This document shows, in pieces, positions 43,077 through 51,100 of a stretch of DNA of 64,000 nucleotides. The position numbers and the translations under genes are program-made. Below the pieces are notes generated by a model. It did not search any database and was not told where the DNA came from. It was given only the letters and a program-made list of their open reading frames with translations. Positions within the stretch are counted from its first letter, which is position 1. Every line of letters begins with the position of its first letter. This DNA is from Caulobacter sp. RHG1 (GTDB lineage: Bacteria > Pseudomonadota > Alphaproteobacteria > Caulobacterales > Caulobacteraceae), in the NCBI RefSeq assembly GCF_013181195.1, contig NZ_SMZP01000002.1, forward strand, positions 682,001-746,000, given 5' to 3'.

Positions 43077-45080
43077 ATGACCAGAGGGGCTACGACCATG
43101 AACCGCCTGAAGCTCGCCGCCAGCCTGCTGGCGCTCGCCGCCGCCACGCCGGCGCTTTCCCAGACCGTCGCGCCCATCGGGGCGACCGTTCCCACCGCCC
43201 AAGGCGGCGCCAACGGCGTGGCCTTGCTGAGGAATCCCTCGGATCCCGCCAAGAGCGTGATCCTGGCCAGCGGCGAACTGGGCGGCCTGGAAGCCTACGG
43301 CCTGGACGGCCAGCGCACCGGCGCGACGCCTGGCGGCGAGACCTACGCGGTCGACGTCCGCGACGACCTGATCGCCGTTCTCGACCGCAAGGAAGGCCGC
43401 CTGCGGCTGTCGCGCTACGACTTCGCCAGCGGCAAGACCACGGCCATCGGCGCCCGGCCGCTGACGCTGGGCTATGCCGGCGAAGGCGTGTGCCTGCATC
43501 GCAGCGCCCGCGACGGCGCGCTCTACGCCTTTTCGCTGGGCGGCGCGGGTCAGCTGGATCAGTGGCTGCTGTATCCCACGGCCGACGGCAAGATGGACGG
43601 CCGTATCGTGCGCCGCCTGACCCTGTCGTCGGAGGCCAAGTTCTGCGTCGCCGACGACGCCAGCGGCGCGCTCTATGTCGCCCAGGAAGCCGTCGGCGTC
43701 TGGCGCTACGACGCCGATCCCGAGGCCGAGGCGGTTCCCACGCTGATCGACGCCAACCGCCTGGGCAAGATCCAGGGCGAGGTCGGCGGCCTGGCGGTGT
43801 TCAATGGCGGCAAGGGCGGGAACTATCTCGTCGCCGCCAATGTCGAGGCCGGCGCGTTCAACGTCTACGACCGCAACGCCGACGATCGCTTCCTCGGGGC
43901 GTTCCAGGTCGCCATCGACAGCCCCTCGGGCCTGTACGGCCTGCGCGCGCCGGTCGGCGCGAGCCTTCCCGCCGGCGCGCTGCTGATCGCCGACGACCGC
44001 AAGCAAGGCGCCAACAGCAAGATCGTCTCGTGGGCCGACGTCGCCGCCGCCCTGAAGCTGCCCGTCGGCGAGGACGCGCCCGCCGTAGCGCCCAGCAAGC
44101 TGGCCCTGGTCCAGGCGTCCATGGAGACCACGCCGGTCGCCAATGACGGCGACGCCGCCGACGACCCGGCCATCTGGGTCCACCCGACCGATCCCGCCCA
44201 AAGCACGATCATCGGCACCAACAAGAAGCGTGGCCTGATGGTCTACGACCTGTCGGGCAAGCTCCTGCAGGACCTGCCGGACGGCAAGATGAACAATGTC
44301 GACGTCCGCCACGGCTTCAAGCTGGCCGGCAAGAGCGTGGCCCTGGTCGCCGCCAGCGACCGCACCCACAAGTCGATCGCTCTGTACACGGTCGATCCGG
44401 CGACACGGATGCTGACCAGCGTCGCCGACGGCCACATCCCGACCGGCCTGTCGGATCCGTACGGCCTGTGCATGTACCAGGACCGCAAGGGCGAGACCTT
44501 CGTGTTCATCGGCGATCCGGACGGCCTGATGCGCCAGTGGAAGCTGACCGCCACCGCCGCCGGCAAGGTCCGCGCCCTGCCCGTCCGCGACCTCAAGTTC
44601 GACACCCAGACCGAAGGCTGCGTCGCCGACGACGAGACCGGCGCGCTGTACGTCGCCGAAGAGGACGTCGCCCTGTGGAAGCTGGGCGCCGACGCCAAGA
44701 CGGGCTCGGCCAAGACCGCCATCGCCCGCATCGCCGACAACCCGGCGCTCAAGGACGACCTGGAAGGCGTGGCGATCTACGCCCAGCCCAAAGGCAAGGG
44801 CTATGTCATCGTCTCCAGCCAGGGCAACAACACCTACGCCGTGTTCCGCCGCGAGGGCGACAACGCCTATGTCGGCAGCTTTGCGGTCAACGCCAACGGC
44901 GCCAGCGGCATCGACGGGATTTCCGAGACCGACGGCCTGGAGGTGACCTCCGCCTCGCTGGGCGCAGGCCTGGAGGGCGGAGCCTTCGTCGCCCAGGACG
45001 GCCGCAACGTTTCCCCGCCCGAAAACCAGAACTTCAAGCTGGTCCCGTGGTCGGTCATCGCCGAAAAGCTCAAACTCTGA
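43077..45080 (+). CDS. Two-domain beta-propeller phytase
   Basis: A 667-residue secreted phytase that removes phosphate from inositol hexakisphosphate. The signal peptide ends ATPALSQ. Residues about 30-345 form a degenerate propeller domain and about 350-667 a complete one, whose start NDGDAADDPAIWVHPTDP carries the calcium-binding DDPAIW motif of BPP enzymes; TNKKRGLMVYDL, DGLCMY-like and EGVAIY segments follow. The N-terminal copy lacks DDPAIW, as in known dual-domain BPPs where it boosts activity. ATG 43077 (AAGGGAG upstream) and 43098 (AGAGGGG upstream) are both plausible starts. Divergent from a PepSY two-component operon. Confidence 0.92.
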   Translation: MTRGATTMNRLKLAASLLALAAATPALSQTVAPIGATVPTAQGGANGVALLRNPSDPAKSVILASGELGGLEAYGLDGQRTGATPGGETYAVDVRDDLIAVLDRKEGRLRLSRYDFASGKTTAIGARPLTLGYAGEGVCLHRSARDGALYAFSLGGAGQLDQWLLYPTADGKMDGRIVRRLTLSSEAKFCVADDASGALYVAQEAVGVWRYDADPEAEAVPTLIDANRLGKIQGEVGGLAVFNGGKGGNYLVAANVEAGAFNVYDRNADDRFLGAFQVAIDSPSGLYGLRAPVGASLPAGALLIADDRKQGANSKIVSWADVAAALKLPVGEDAPAVAPSKLALVQASMETTPVANDGDAADDPAIWVHPTDPAQSTIIGTNKKRGLMVYDLSGKLLQDLPDGKMNNVDVRHGFKLAGKSVALVAASDRTHKSIALYTVDPATRMLTSVADGHIPTGLSDPYGLCMYQDRKGETFVFIGDPDGLMRQWKLTATAAGKVRALPVRDLKFDTQTEGCVADDETGALYVAEEDVALWKLGADAKTGSAKTAIARIADNPALKDDLEGVAIYAQPKGKGYVIVSSQGNNTYAVFRREGDNAYVGSFAVNANGASGIDGISETDGLEVTSASLGAGLEGGAFVAQDGRNVSPPENQNFKLVPWSVIAEKLKL

Positions 45081-45171
45081 GCAGAGGCGCCCAGACTCGC
45101 GGCGAGACATTCTTTGTCACGAACGCGATGCAGAACCGCAAGGCGTCCTCCCCAATCTTTAAACACAGCAC

Positions 45172-45205
45172 GGCCGCTCCCACGATGGGGGCGGCCATCC
45201 CTTTT
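45172..45205 (+). terminator. Probable terminator after the phytase gene
   Basis: GGCCGC (45172-45177) pairs with GCGGCC (45191-45196), with additional C/G pairs inside, followed by ATCCCTTTT. It lies about 90 bases past the phytase stop and before the small secreted-protein gene. Confidence 0.6.
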
Positions 45206-45273
45206 GAAGATGTGGATCGACGGCGACGGTCGGCCTTAGCCCCTCGCCCAGACGCCACCGGAGTCGTAACGTT

Positions 45274-45579
45274 ATGAAAGTTCTCGCTTCCATCAGCCTC
45301 GCCGCCTTCGTGACCCTCGCCGCGGCTCCGGCCTTCGCGGGCCCGGCCGGCGAAGGTCGGACCTTCACCGAAGAAGTTCACAAGAAGCGCATGGTCACCG
45401 TCGAGGCGTCCATCGCCTGCGCCGCGCCGGCCGCCAAGACCCTGAGCGCCCGCGCCGACGTCGCCAAGGCTCAAGCTGGCGAAGGCGTGGTCCACGTGAC
45501 CTTCCACAAGGCCTCCGCCGCCAAGTCGCAGGCCGACGCCGTGCGCGCCCAGGTCTCGGAAATCTGCCGCGCCGCCTAA
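45274..45579 (+). CDS. Small secreted protein of unknown function
   Basis: A 101-residue exported protein: signal peptide (AAAPAFA, cleavage about residue 22) and a short basic, Ala-rich mature chain with two cysteines (SIACAAP, SEICRAA) that could pair. No domain recognised. It stands alone between terminators, downstream of the phytase gene, and has no close ribosome site beyond a weak one. GC and codon use look like its neighbours. Confidence 0.75.
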   Translation: MKVLASISLAAFVTLAAAPAFAGPAGEGRTFTEEVHKKRMVTVEASIACAAPAAKTLSARADVAKAQAGEGVVHVTFHKASAAKSQADAVRAQVSEICRAA

Positions 45580-45595
45580 GGCCCGGACACTAGAC

Positions 45596-45650
45596 GCCGC
45601 TTCGGCGGCCAGCCTCCGCGCGTAATCCCCAATACCTGCAATACGCGCGG
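45596..45650. other. Two hairpins after the small secreted-protein gene
   Basis: GCCGC-TTCG-GCGGC (45596-45609) and CCGCGCGTA...TACGCGCGG (45616-45650, nine perfect pairs, 17-base loop) follow the stop of the small secreted-protein gene. A short T-rich stretch (CCCTTTCTTC) comes after. They probably end that transcript. The rest of the 241-base gap (to 45820) shows no further feature. Confidence 0.45.
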
Positions 45651-45820
45651 GGGCGCCCTTTCTTCACCGCGATGAAAGGCCGCGGCCAGCCCAGCCGGAA
45701 GACGCTTGGCGCCGAGGGAGGCCCGTCATACCCATTCCAGGGCAGCCCATTGCTGGGCGACGATGGCCGGAAAGCGCTAAGTTCACCTTGTTCGCGGCCT
45801 CGCCGCGCTTAAGTACCGGA

Positions 45821-46594
45821 ATGATGGACTCTACAGGCCCAGGCACTATCGCTCTGCCCCGCGAGATGGCGACAGCTCCCGTCGCGCCCGTCGTGCTGAT
45901 CGTCGAGGACGATCCGGCTCTGCGCACCCTGCTCATGCGCCTGCTGCGCGAGGAAGGCTTCCAGCCGCTCAGCGCCGCCCACGGCGCCGAGATGGCGCGG
46001 ATGCTGGAGACCAACGCGGTCGACCTGATCCTGCTCGACATCATGCTGCCCGGCAGCAACGGCTTCGACCTGTGCCGCAGCATCCGCCGCGAGAGCGACG
46101 TGCCGATCGTCATGCTCAGCGCGCGCGACGACGAGACCGATCGCCTGATCGGCCTGGAGCTGGGCGCCGACGACTATATCGGCAAGCCCTTCAGCAAGAA
46201 GGAGTTGATCGCCCGCATCCGCGCGATCCTCCGCCGCACCCAGAACGGCGTTCAGACCGCCCAGCCGCGCGGCCATCAGCAGATGACCTTCGCTGGCTGG
46301 ACGCTGGATCCGGGTCGTCGCGAGCTGCTGTCGCCCGACGGCGCCTTCGTGGACCTGTCCGGCGCCGAGTTCGACCTGCTGCTGGCGTTCCTCAGCTCAC
46401 CGCAGCGCGTGATCGGTCGCGAGCGCCTGCTGGAGATGTCGCGCGCGCGCTTCTCCGACGCTTCGGATCGTAGTATCGACGTGCTGGTCAGCCGCCTGCG
46501 CCGCAAACTGGCCGTCACCGGTCAGGCCGAGGCTCTCCTGCGGACCGTCAGAGGCGTGGGGTACATCTTTACCGCCGCCGTGGAGCGTAGATAG
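45821..46594 (+). CDS. OmpR-family response regulator
   Basis: A 257-residue regulator if started at the ATGATG at 45821; ATG 45866 (MATAPVAP) is an alternative that removes a loose N-terminal tail. The receiver has Glu29/Asp30/Asp31, phospho-acceptor Asp73 (LILLDIMLPGSNGFD) and Lys in IGKPFS; the winged helix ends TVRGVGYIFTAAVERR. It is followed after 5 bases by an EnvZ-like kinase, forming an OmpR/EnvZ-type pair. Targets unknown. Confidence 0.92.
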   Translation: MMDSTGPGTIALPREMATAPVAPVVLIVEDDPALRTLLMRLLREEGFQPLSAAHGAEMARMLETNAVDLILLDIMLPGSNGFDLCRSIRRESDVPIVMLSARDDETDRLIGLELGADDYIGKPFSKKELIARIRAILRRTQNGVQTAQPRGHQQMTFAGWTLDPGRRELLSPDGAFVDLSGAEFDLLLAFLSSPQRVIGRERLLEMSRARFSDASDRSIDVLVSRLRRKLAVTGQAEALLRTVRGVGYIFTAAVERR

Positions 46595-46599
46595 CCTGC

Positions 46600-47928
46600 A
46601 TGAAGCCGTTGCGGCTGTGGCCCCAGCGGCTGGTCGGCCAGGTCACCCTGGTCCTGATGCTGGCCGTGGCGCTGGAGTTCATCGGCAGCTCGATCCTCTT
46701 CGAGAACAGCCGGATCTATCCCAATCGCGACAACCAGATCCGGCGGGCCGCCGAACAGCTGGTGACCGCCGAAGCGCTTCTCGACGTCTCGCCGCCGGAC
46801 ATCCGTCCCTCGCACGCCGAGGAGATGTCCAGCCATGGCGTCAGCCTGCACTGGTCGGCGCTGCCGCCGCTGATCAACCATGATCGCGCCACCGAGCAGC
46901 AGATGCGGGAGCGTTTCCAGGACGCCGAGCCGACCCTGCGCGGCCGCGACCTGCGCTTCAATGCCGACATCGACCGCAGCCTGCCGCGCGACACCCACCT
47001 GAAGGTGGCGCTGAAGCTGCGCGACGGCACCTGGGTCACCCTGAAGACCAAGATCCGCGCCGCCTCATGGGCCGTCCTGCTCAGCAGCGCCGGCTCGGCC
47101 TTCATCCTGGGGCTGGGCGTCATCGCCGCCGCAGCCCTGGTGCTGCGCAATCTCAGCCGCCCCCTCCGCGCGCTGGCCGAGGCCGCCGACAAGATCGGCC
47201 AGGGCCAGGGCGCCCAGGTTCGGATCGCCGAAAGCGGGGCCGGCGACCTGAAGCTGGTGGCCAAGGCCTTCAACGCCATGCAGGACCGCATCGCCGGCTT
47301 GCTCAAGACCCGCACCGAGGCCCTCGCGGCCGTCAGCCACGATCTGCGCACCCCGCTCGCCCGCCTGCGCCTGCGCGCCGGCTTCGTCCAGGACACCGCC
47401 GCCCGCGAAGCGCTGGAGAACGACGTCGACGAAATGGCGGCGATGCTCAACTCCCTGCTGGCCTATCTGGGCGGCCAGGAGGATCCCGAACCGCCCCGCC
47501 GCATCGACCTGGCCGCGCTCGCCATGACCATCGTCGACGACGCCGCCGACGCCGAACGTCCGGCCACCTTCGCCGGCCTGGAACACGTTCCGGTCATGGC
47601 CCGACACCTGTCGTTGAAGCGCGCCATCAACAATCTCGTCGAGAACGCCCTGCACTATGGCGGCAACGCCGCGCTGACCCTGTCGCGCGAAGATCGCACC
47701 ATCGTCCTGGCGGTCGAGGACAACGGCCCGGGCATTCCGGACGACCAGCTGGCGCAGGTTCTGCAACCTTTCCACAGGCTGGACGACGCCCGCGCCCGCA
47801 ATACTGCAGGCCTGGGCCTGGGGCTGACCATCGTGCAACAGATATTGCAGCGCGAAGGCGGCAGCTTGGTGTTGAAGAACCGTGCTCAAGGCGGTTTGCG
47901 AGTTGAGCTTCGGCTTCCAGCGCTCTGA
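46600..47928 (+). CDS. Sensor histidine kinase (EnvZ-like)
   Basis: A 442-residue kinase. TM1 at about 14-34, a periplasmic loop (about 35-150), TM2 (about 155-178; LLSSAGSAFILGLGVIAAAAL), HAMP (NLSRPLRALAEAADKIGQG), HisKA with phospho-His in LAAVSHDLRTPLARLRLR and HATPase (AINNLVENALHYGG, DNGPGIPDD, GLGLGLTIV). HAMP and H-box resemble EnvZ. It is in a two-gene operon with the regulator upstream. An 8-base hairpin (47998-48018) without a T-run lies downstream, before the carbonic anhydrase gene. Confidence 0.93.
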   Translation: MKPLRLWPQRLVGQVTLVLMLAVALEFIGSSILFENSRIYPNRDNQIRRAAEQLVTAEALLDVSPPDIRPSHAEEMSSHGVSLHWSALPPLINHDRATEQQMRERFQDAEPTLRGRDLRFNADIDRSLPRDTHLKVALKLRDGTWVTLKTKIRAASWAVLLSSAGSAFILGLGVIAAAALVLRNLSRPLRALAEAADKIGQGQGAQVRIAESGAGDLKLVAKAFNAMQDRIAGLLKTRTEALAAVSHDLRTPLARLRLRAGFVQDTAAREALENDVDEMAAMLNSLLAYLGGQEDPEPPRRIDLAALAMTIVDDAADAERPATFAGLEHVPVMARHLSLKRAINNLVENALHYGGNAALTLSREDRTIVLAVEDNGPGIPDDQLAQVLQPFHRLDDARARNTAGLGLGLTIVQQILQREGGSLVLKNRAQGGLRVELRLPAL

Positions 47929-48137
47929 GAGCAGCTGATACCCTTTGTAACAAAACCGCTGCGACGCAGCAAAACCCCGACACGACCTTCGTAGTGTGTC
48001 AGGCGCCACCCGCCTGACGCCCGCCGCGGCGCCTGCCCCCCCTTTTCCAAGCGTCGCGGCGGATAAAGTTCACTTGAGGTTTGGCCCGTCGAGACCACCG
48101 CGTCTCGCCAGCCTGGCTTCAGCGCACGGAGGTTCCC

Positions 48138-48833
48138 TTGGAACAGTTTCTCGAACGCGCCGCGCTGTTCCGCGGCCAAGTCTTCCCCGCCCAGAGCGCC
48201 CTGTACGAGCGCCTGGCCAGCCACGGCCAAAGCCCGTCGGCCCTGATGATCTCGTGCGCCGATAGCCGCGTCGTTCCCGAGCTGATCACGCAAGCCGCGC
48301 CGGGCGACCTGTTCGTCTGCCGTAACGCCGGCAACATCGTGCCGCCGTTCAGCCAAGCCAATGGCGGCGTCTCGTCGGCCGTCGAATACGCCGTCATGGC
48401 GCTGGGCGTTCGCGACATCGTCGTCTGCGGCCACTCGGACTGCGGCGCCATGAAGGCGTTCTCGAACCCGGCCGCTCTGGAAAAGATGCCGAACGTCGCC
48501 GCCTGGCTGCGTCACGCTCACGCCGCCCACAGCGTCGTCTGCAACGCCTATCACGGCCTGGACGAGCACGGCACGACCCGCGCCCTGTCGCTGGAGAACG
48601 TCGTCGTTCAGCTGAATCATCTCCGGACTCACCCGTCGGTGGCCTCGGCCATGGCTCAGGGCAAGCTGACCCTGCACGGCTGGTTCTTCGAGATCGAGAC
48701 CGGCCAGATCCAGGCCTATAACGGCGACACCGGCCAGTTCGAGCAAGTCTACGAAGGCTCGCCCCTGCCCGTCGCCGCCCGTCCGGCCAAGCGCATGGTC
48801 GCCGCCGATCACCTGGGCATCGCCGCCGAATGA
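48138..48833 (+). CDS. Beta-carbonic anhydrase
   Basis: A 231-residue cytosolic zinc enzyme interconverting CO2 and bicarbonate. The beta-class zinc ligands are visible: Cys and Asp-Arg in MISCADSRVVPE, and His and Cys in VVCGHSDCGAMKA. The start is a TTG at 48138 with GGAGG 6 bases upstream, giving MEQFLERAALFRGQV; the longer frame from 48081 lacks a ribosome site. It overlaps the SulP gene by 4 bases (ATGA). Pairing with a SulP-type transporter suggests bicarbonate uptake or pH/carbon balance. The 209-base upstream region holds a GCTGCG-A-CGCAGC palindrome. Confidence 0.95.
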   Translation: MEQFLERAALFRGQVFPAQSALYERLASHGQSPSALMISCADSRVVPELITQAAPGDLFVCRNAGNIVPPFSQANGGVSSAVEYAVMALGVRDIVVCGHSDCGAMKAFSNPAALEKMPNVAAWLRHAHAAHSVVCNAYHGLDEHGTTRALSLENVVVQLNHLRTHPSVASAMAQGKLTLHGWFFEIETGQIQAYNGDTGQFEQVYEGSPLPVAARPAKRMVAADHLGIAAE

Positions 48834-50374
48834 CCGCTCCCGCCGCCTCCTCCCCGGCTGCAAAGACCGGTTTCTCGGCGACCATCTCACGTGACTTCAT
48901 CGCGTCGATCGTCGTCTTCCTCGTGGCGATGCCCCTGTGTATGGGCATCGCCGTCGCCTCGGGCGTTCCGGCCGAACGCGGCCTGATCACCGGCATCATC
49001 GGCGGCGTCATCGTCGGCGCCATGGCCGGCTCGCCCCTGCAGGTCAGCGGCCCCGCCGCCGGCCTGGCGGTCATCGTGTTCGAGATCGTGGCCAAGCACG
49101 GCCTGTCCATGCTGGGTCCGATCCTGGTCGTCGCCGGCCTGGTGCAACTGGTCGCCGGCGCGTTCAAGCTGGGCCAGTGGTTCCGCGCCATCTCGCCGGC
49201 CGTCGTGCACGGCATGCTGGCCGGTATCGGCGTGCTGATCGTCGCCGGTCAGTTCCACGTCCTGTTCGGAGACTCGCCCAAGGCCCACGGTCTGCAGAAC
49301 CTGGCGGCCATCCCGGGCGCCATCGCCGGCGTGCAGTTCGCGACCCTGACCCAAGTCGAAGCGGCCCTGGCCGTCGGCGTGGTGACCATCGGTTCGATCC
49401 TGCTGTGGGAGAAGTTCCGTCCCAAGGCCCTGAAGCTGGTCCCGGGCGCCCTGCTCGGCGTCATCGCCGGCACCGTGCTGGCCATCGCGCTGAACCTGGA
49501 CGTCCAGAAGATCGTCGTGCCGGAATCGATCGTCGCGGCGATCGCCATCCCCGGCGTCGCCGACTTCGCCAAGATGGCCAACCCCATGCTGCTGGTGACC
49601 GCTGTCGCGGTGGCCTTCATCGCCTCGGCCGAGACCCTGCTGTCGGCCGCCGCGGTGGACCGCATGCATGACGGCGAGCGTACGAAGTACAACAAGGAGC
49701 TGGGCGCCCAAGGCATCGGCAACATGTTGTGCGGCTTTGTCGGCGCCCTGCCGATGACCGGCGTGATCGTGCGCAGCTCGGCCAACGTCCAGGCCGGCGC
49801 CGTGACCCGCATGTCGGCCATCCTGCACGGCGTGTGGATCCTGGCCTTCGTCGCCCTGCTGCCCTGGCTGCTGCGCATGGTGCCGTCCGCGGCCCTGGCC
49901 GGTGTGCTGGTCGTGACAGGTTGGAAGCTGGTCAGCCTCGACCACGTCCGCCACCTGTTCGCCCGCTACGGCTTGCTGCCGGCCCTGATCTGGGGCGCCA
50001 CCTTCGTGATGGTGGTGGCCACGGACCTGCTGACCGGCGTGCTGGTCGGTATGGCCCTGACGCTGCTGGAACTGGTTCCGAACCTCAAGAAGATGCGCCT
50101 GAACATCGCCCAGCAAGACGTGGGCGACGAGAAGGAAATCCGTCTCGAGGGCGCGGCCACCTTCGTCCAGCTGCCGAAGATCGCCAAGGTTCTGGACGCC
50201 GTTCCCAACAACGGTCGCGTCAAGCTCGACACCCGGGGCCTCACCAGCCTCGACCACACGGTGGCCGAAGCGCTGAGCGACTGGATGAAGGGCAAGGCGC
50301 GGGTCGGGGTTCACGTCGAACTCCCCAGCCCCTGCGCCTTCGGTGACCGCCTGCGCGCCGCCGGAGCCCACTAG
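48830..50374 (+). CDS. SulP-family anion transporter with STAS domain
   Basis: A 514-residue inner-membrane transporter. The SulP core (about 20-410) includes VVFLVAMPLCMGIAVASGVP at TM1 and QVSGPAAGLAV, followed by GFVGALPMTGVIVRSSANVQAGA. A C-terminal STAS domain (about 425-510) contains VKLDTRGLTSLDHTVAEALSDW. Its operon with a beta-carbonic anhydrase is a known association in which the SulP member moves bicarbonate. It has its own terminator at 50393-50436. Confidence 0.93.
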   Translation: MTAPAASSPAAKTGFSATISRDFIASIVVFLVAMPLCMGIAVASGVPAERGLITGIIGGVIVGAMAGSPLQVSGPAAGLAVIVFEIVAKHGLSMLGPILVVAGLVQLVAGAFKLGQWFRAISPAVVHGMLAGIGVLIVAGQFHVLFGDSPKAHGLQNLAAIPGAIAGVQFATLTQVEAALAVGVVTIGSILLWEKFRPKALKLVPGALLGVIAGTVLAIALNLDVQKIVVPESIVAAIAIPGVADFAKMANPMLLVTAVAVAFIASAETLLSAAAVDRMHDGERTKYNKELGAQGIGNMLCGFVGALPMTGVIVRSSANVQAGAVTRMSAILHGVWILAFVALLPWLLRMVPSAALAGVLVVTGWKLVSLDHVRHLFARYGLLPALIWGATFVMVVATDLLTGVLVGMALTLLELVPNLKKMRLNIAQQDVGDEKEIRLEGAATFVQLPKIAKVLDAVPNNGRVKLDTRGLTSLDHTVAEALSDWMKGKARVGVHVELPSPCAFGDRLRAAGAH

Positions 50375-50392
50375 GACCTAACCCGCCTACCC

Positions 50393-50436
50393 GGCCCGGG
50401 GACGCCCTTCCAAGCGTGTTCCCGGGCCTTTTTCTT
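50393..50436 (+). terminator. Intrinsic terminator of the carbonic anhydrase-SulP operon
   Basis: GGCCCGGG (50393-50400) pairs with CCCGGGCC (50421-50428), extended by GACGC/GCGT, and is followed by TTTTTCTT. Confidence 0.9.
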
Positions 50437-50456
50437 AAGCGAAAGCGAGACTTGTG

Positions 50457-50867
50457 ATGAACAAAGCTCAGGAACGCGCCGCGGAGATCGCCGCTCAGGT
50501 CGTCGCCGCCTATGTCAGCAACAATTCGGTCGCCGCCGACGACCTGCCGGGCCTGACCGCCCGCACCTACGCCGCCCTGGAGCTGGTGTTCGCCGGCCAG
50601 CCGGGCGCGATCGCGCCGCGCAACGCGCCTTCCGAGGAAGAGATCGCCGCCAGCATCACCGACGATGCGATCATCAGCTTCGAGAACGGCCGCCGCTATC
50701 GCTCGCTGCGCCGTCATCTGAACCAGTTGGGCCTGACCGACGACCAGTACCGCGCCAAGTGGGGTTTGCCGGACGACTACCCGCTGGTGGCCAAAAGCTT
50801 CTCGGACCTGCGCTCCAACGCCGCCCGCGCCCAGCGCTTCGGCGGCCTGGCCGTCGCGGCCGAATAG
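50457..50867 (+). CDS. MucR/Ros-family regulator without the zinc cysteines
   Basis: A 136-residue regulator of the MucR/Ros family. In MucR/Ros the DNA-binding core reads like CLEDGKKxKMLKRHL with Cys/Asp and His/His zinc ligands. Here the equivalent is ISFENGRRYRSLRRHLNQLGLTDDQYRAKWGLPDDYPLV: the first Cys is Ser and the second position is Asn, so classical zinc binding is unlikely. The histidine and downstream DNA-reading part are kept. ATG 50457 is used (a GTG at 50454 directly before it is in frame). Other zinc-less Ros homologues are known. Stand-alone gene between two terminators. Confidence 0.85.
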   Translation: MNKAQERAAEIAAQVVAAYVSNNSVAADDLPGLTARTYAALELVFAGQPGAIAPRNAPSEEEIAASITDDAIISFENGRRYRSLRRHLNQLGLTDDQYRAKWGLPDDYPLVAKSFSDLRSNAARAQRFGGLAVAAE

Positions 50868-50876
50868 ACAAACGCG

Positions 50877-50961
50877 CAAAAGAAAAGCCCGGGCGAAACC
50901 GTCCGGGCTGAGAAGTTAGGGAGGAAACGCCCAGGAAGGGCAGAGGCTCTCGCCTCACAGA
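50877..50961 (-). ncRNA. Predicted trans-acting small RNA with an exposed anti-Shine-Dalgarno stretch
   Basis: On the minus strand: TTGAATG (50993-50987) and GCATAAC (50974-50968) as a promoter-like pair; then hairpin GAGGC-GAGA-GCCTC (50956-50943), hairpin GCCC-TTCCT-GGGC (50941-50929), unpaired CGTTTCCTCCCTAACTTC, then terminator AGCCCGG/CCGGGCT (50909-50886) with TTTTCTTTT. TTCCTCCC is complementary to AGGAGG/GGGAGG ribosome sites. There is no minus-strand ORF. Such C-rich loops are typical of alphaproteobacterial regulatory RNAs. No RNA evidence exists here; extents are estimates. Confidence 0.55.
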
Positions 50962-51100
50962 GGGTGAGTTATGCTCGCTTTCTGGCCATTCAAGGGCGGG
51001 GTGCGAAAAAACTTCCCGTTCCGCGCGCTTGGCTTGCCGGGGCCGTGTGGTATTCCAGCCGCCGAGACGAGTGAGGGCGTGCGCCCGAAGCGAGCGCCCC

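Noticed and set aside
47998..48018. GTCAGGCG/CGCCTGAC hairpin as a terminator of the EnvZ-like kinase
   Set aside because: Stem is perfect but no T-run follows on either strand, so I mention it only in the kinase entry.
50886..50909. The 50886-50909 hairpin as the plus-strand terminator of the MucR-like gene
   Set aside because: The T-run lies on the minus strand side only, so it fits a minus-strand RNA; it might still slow plus-strand transcription.
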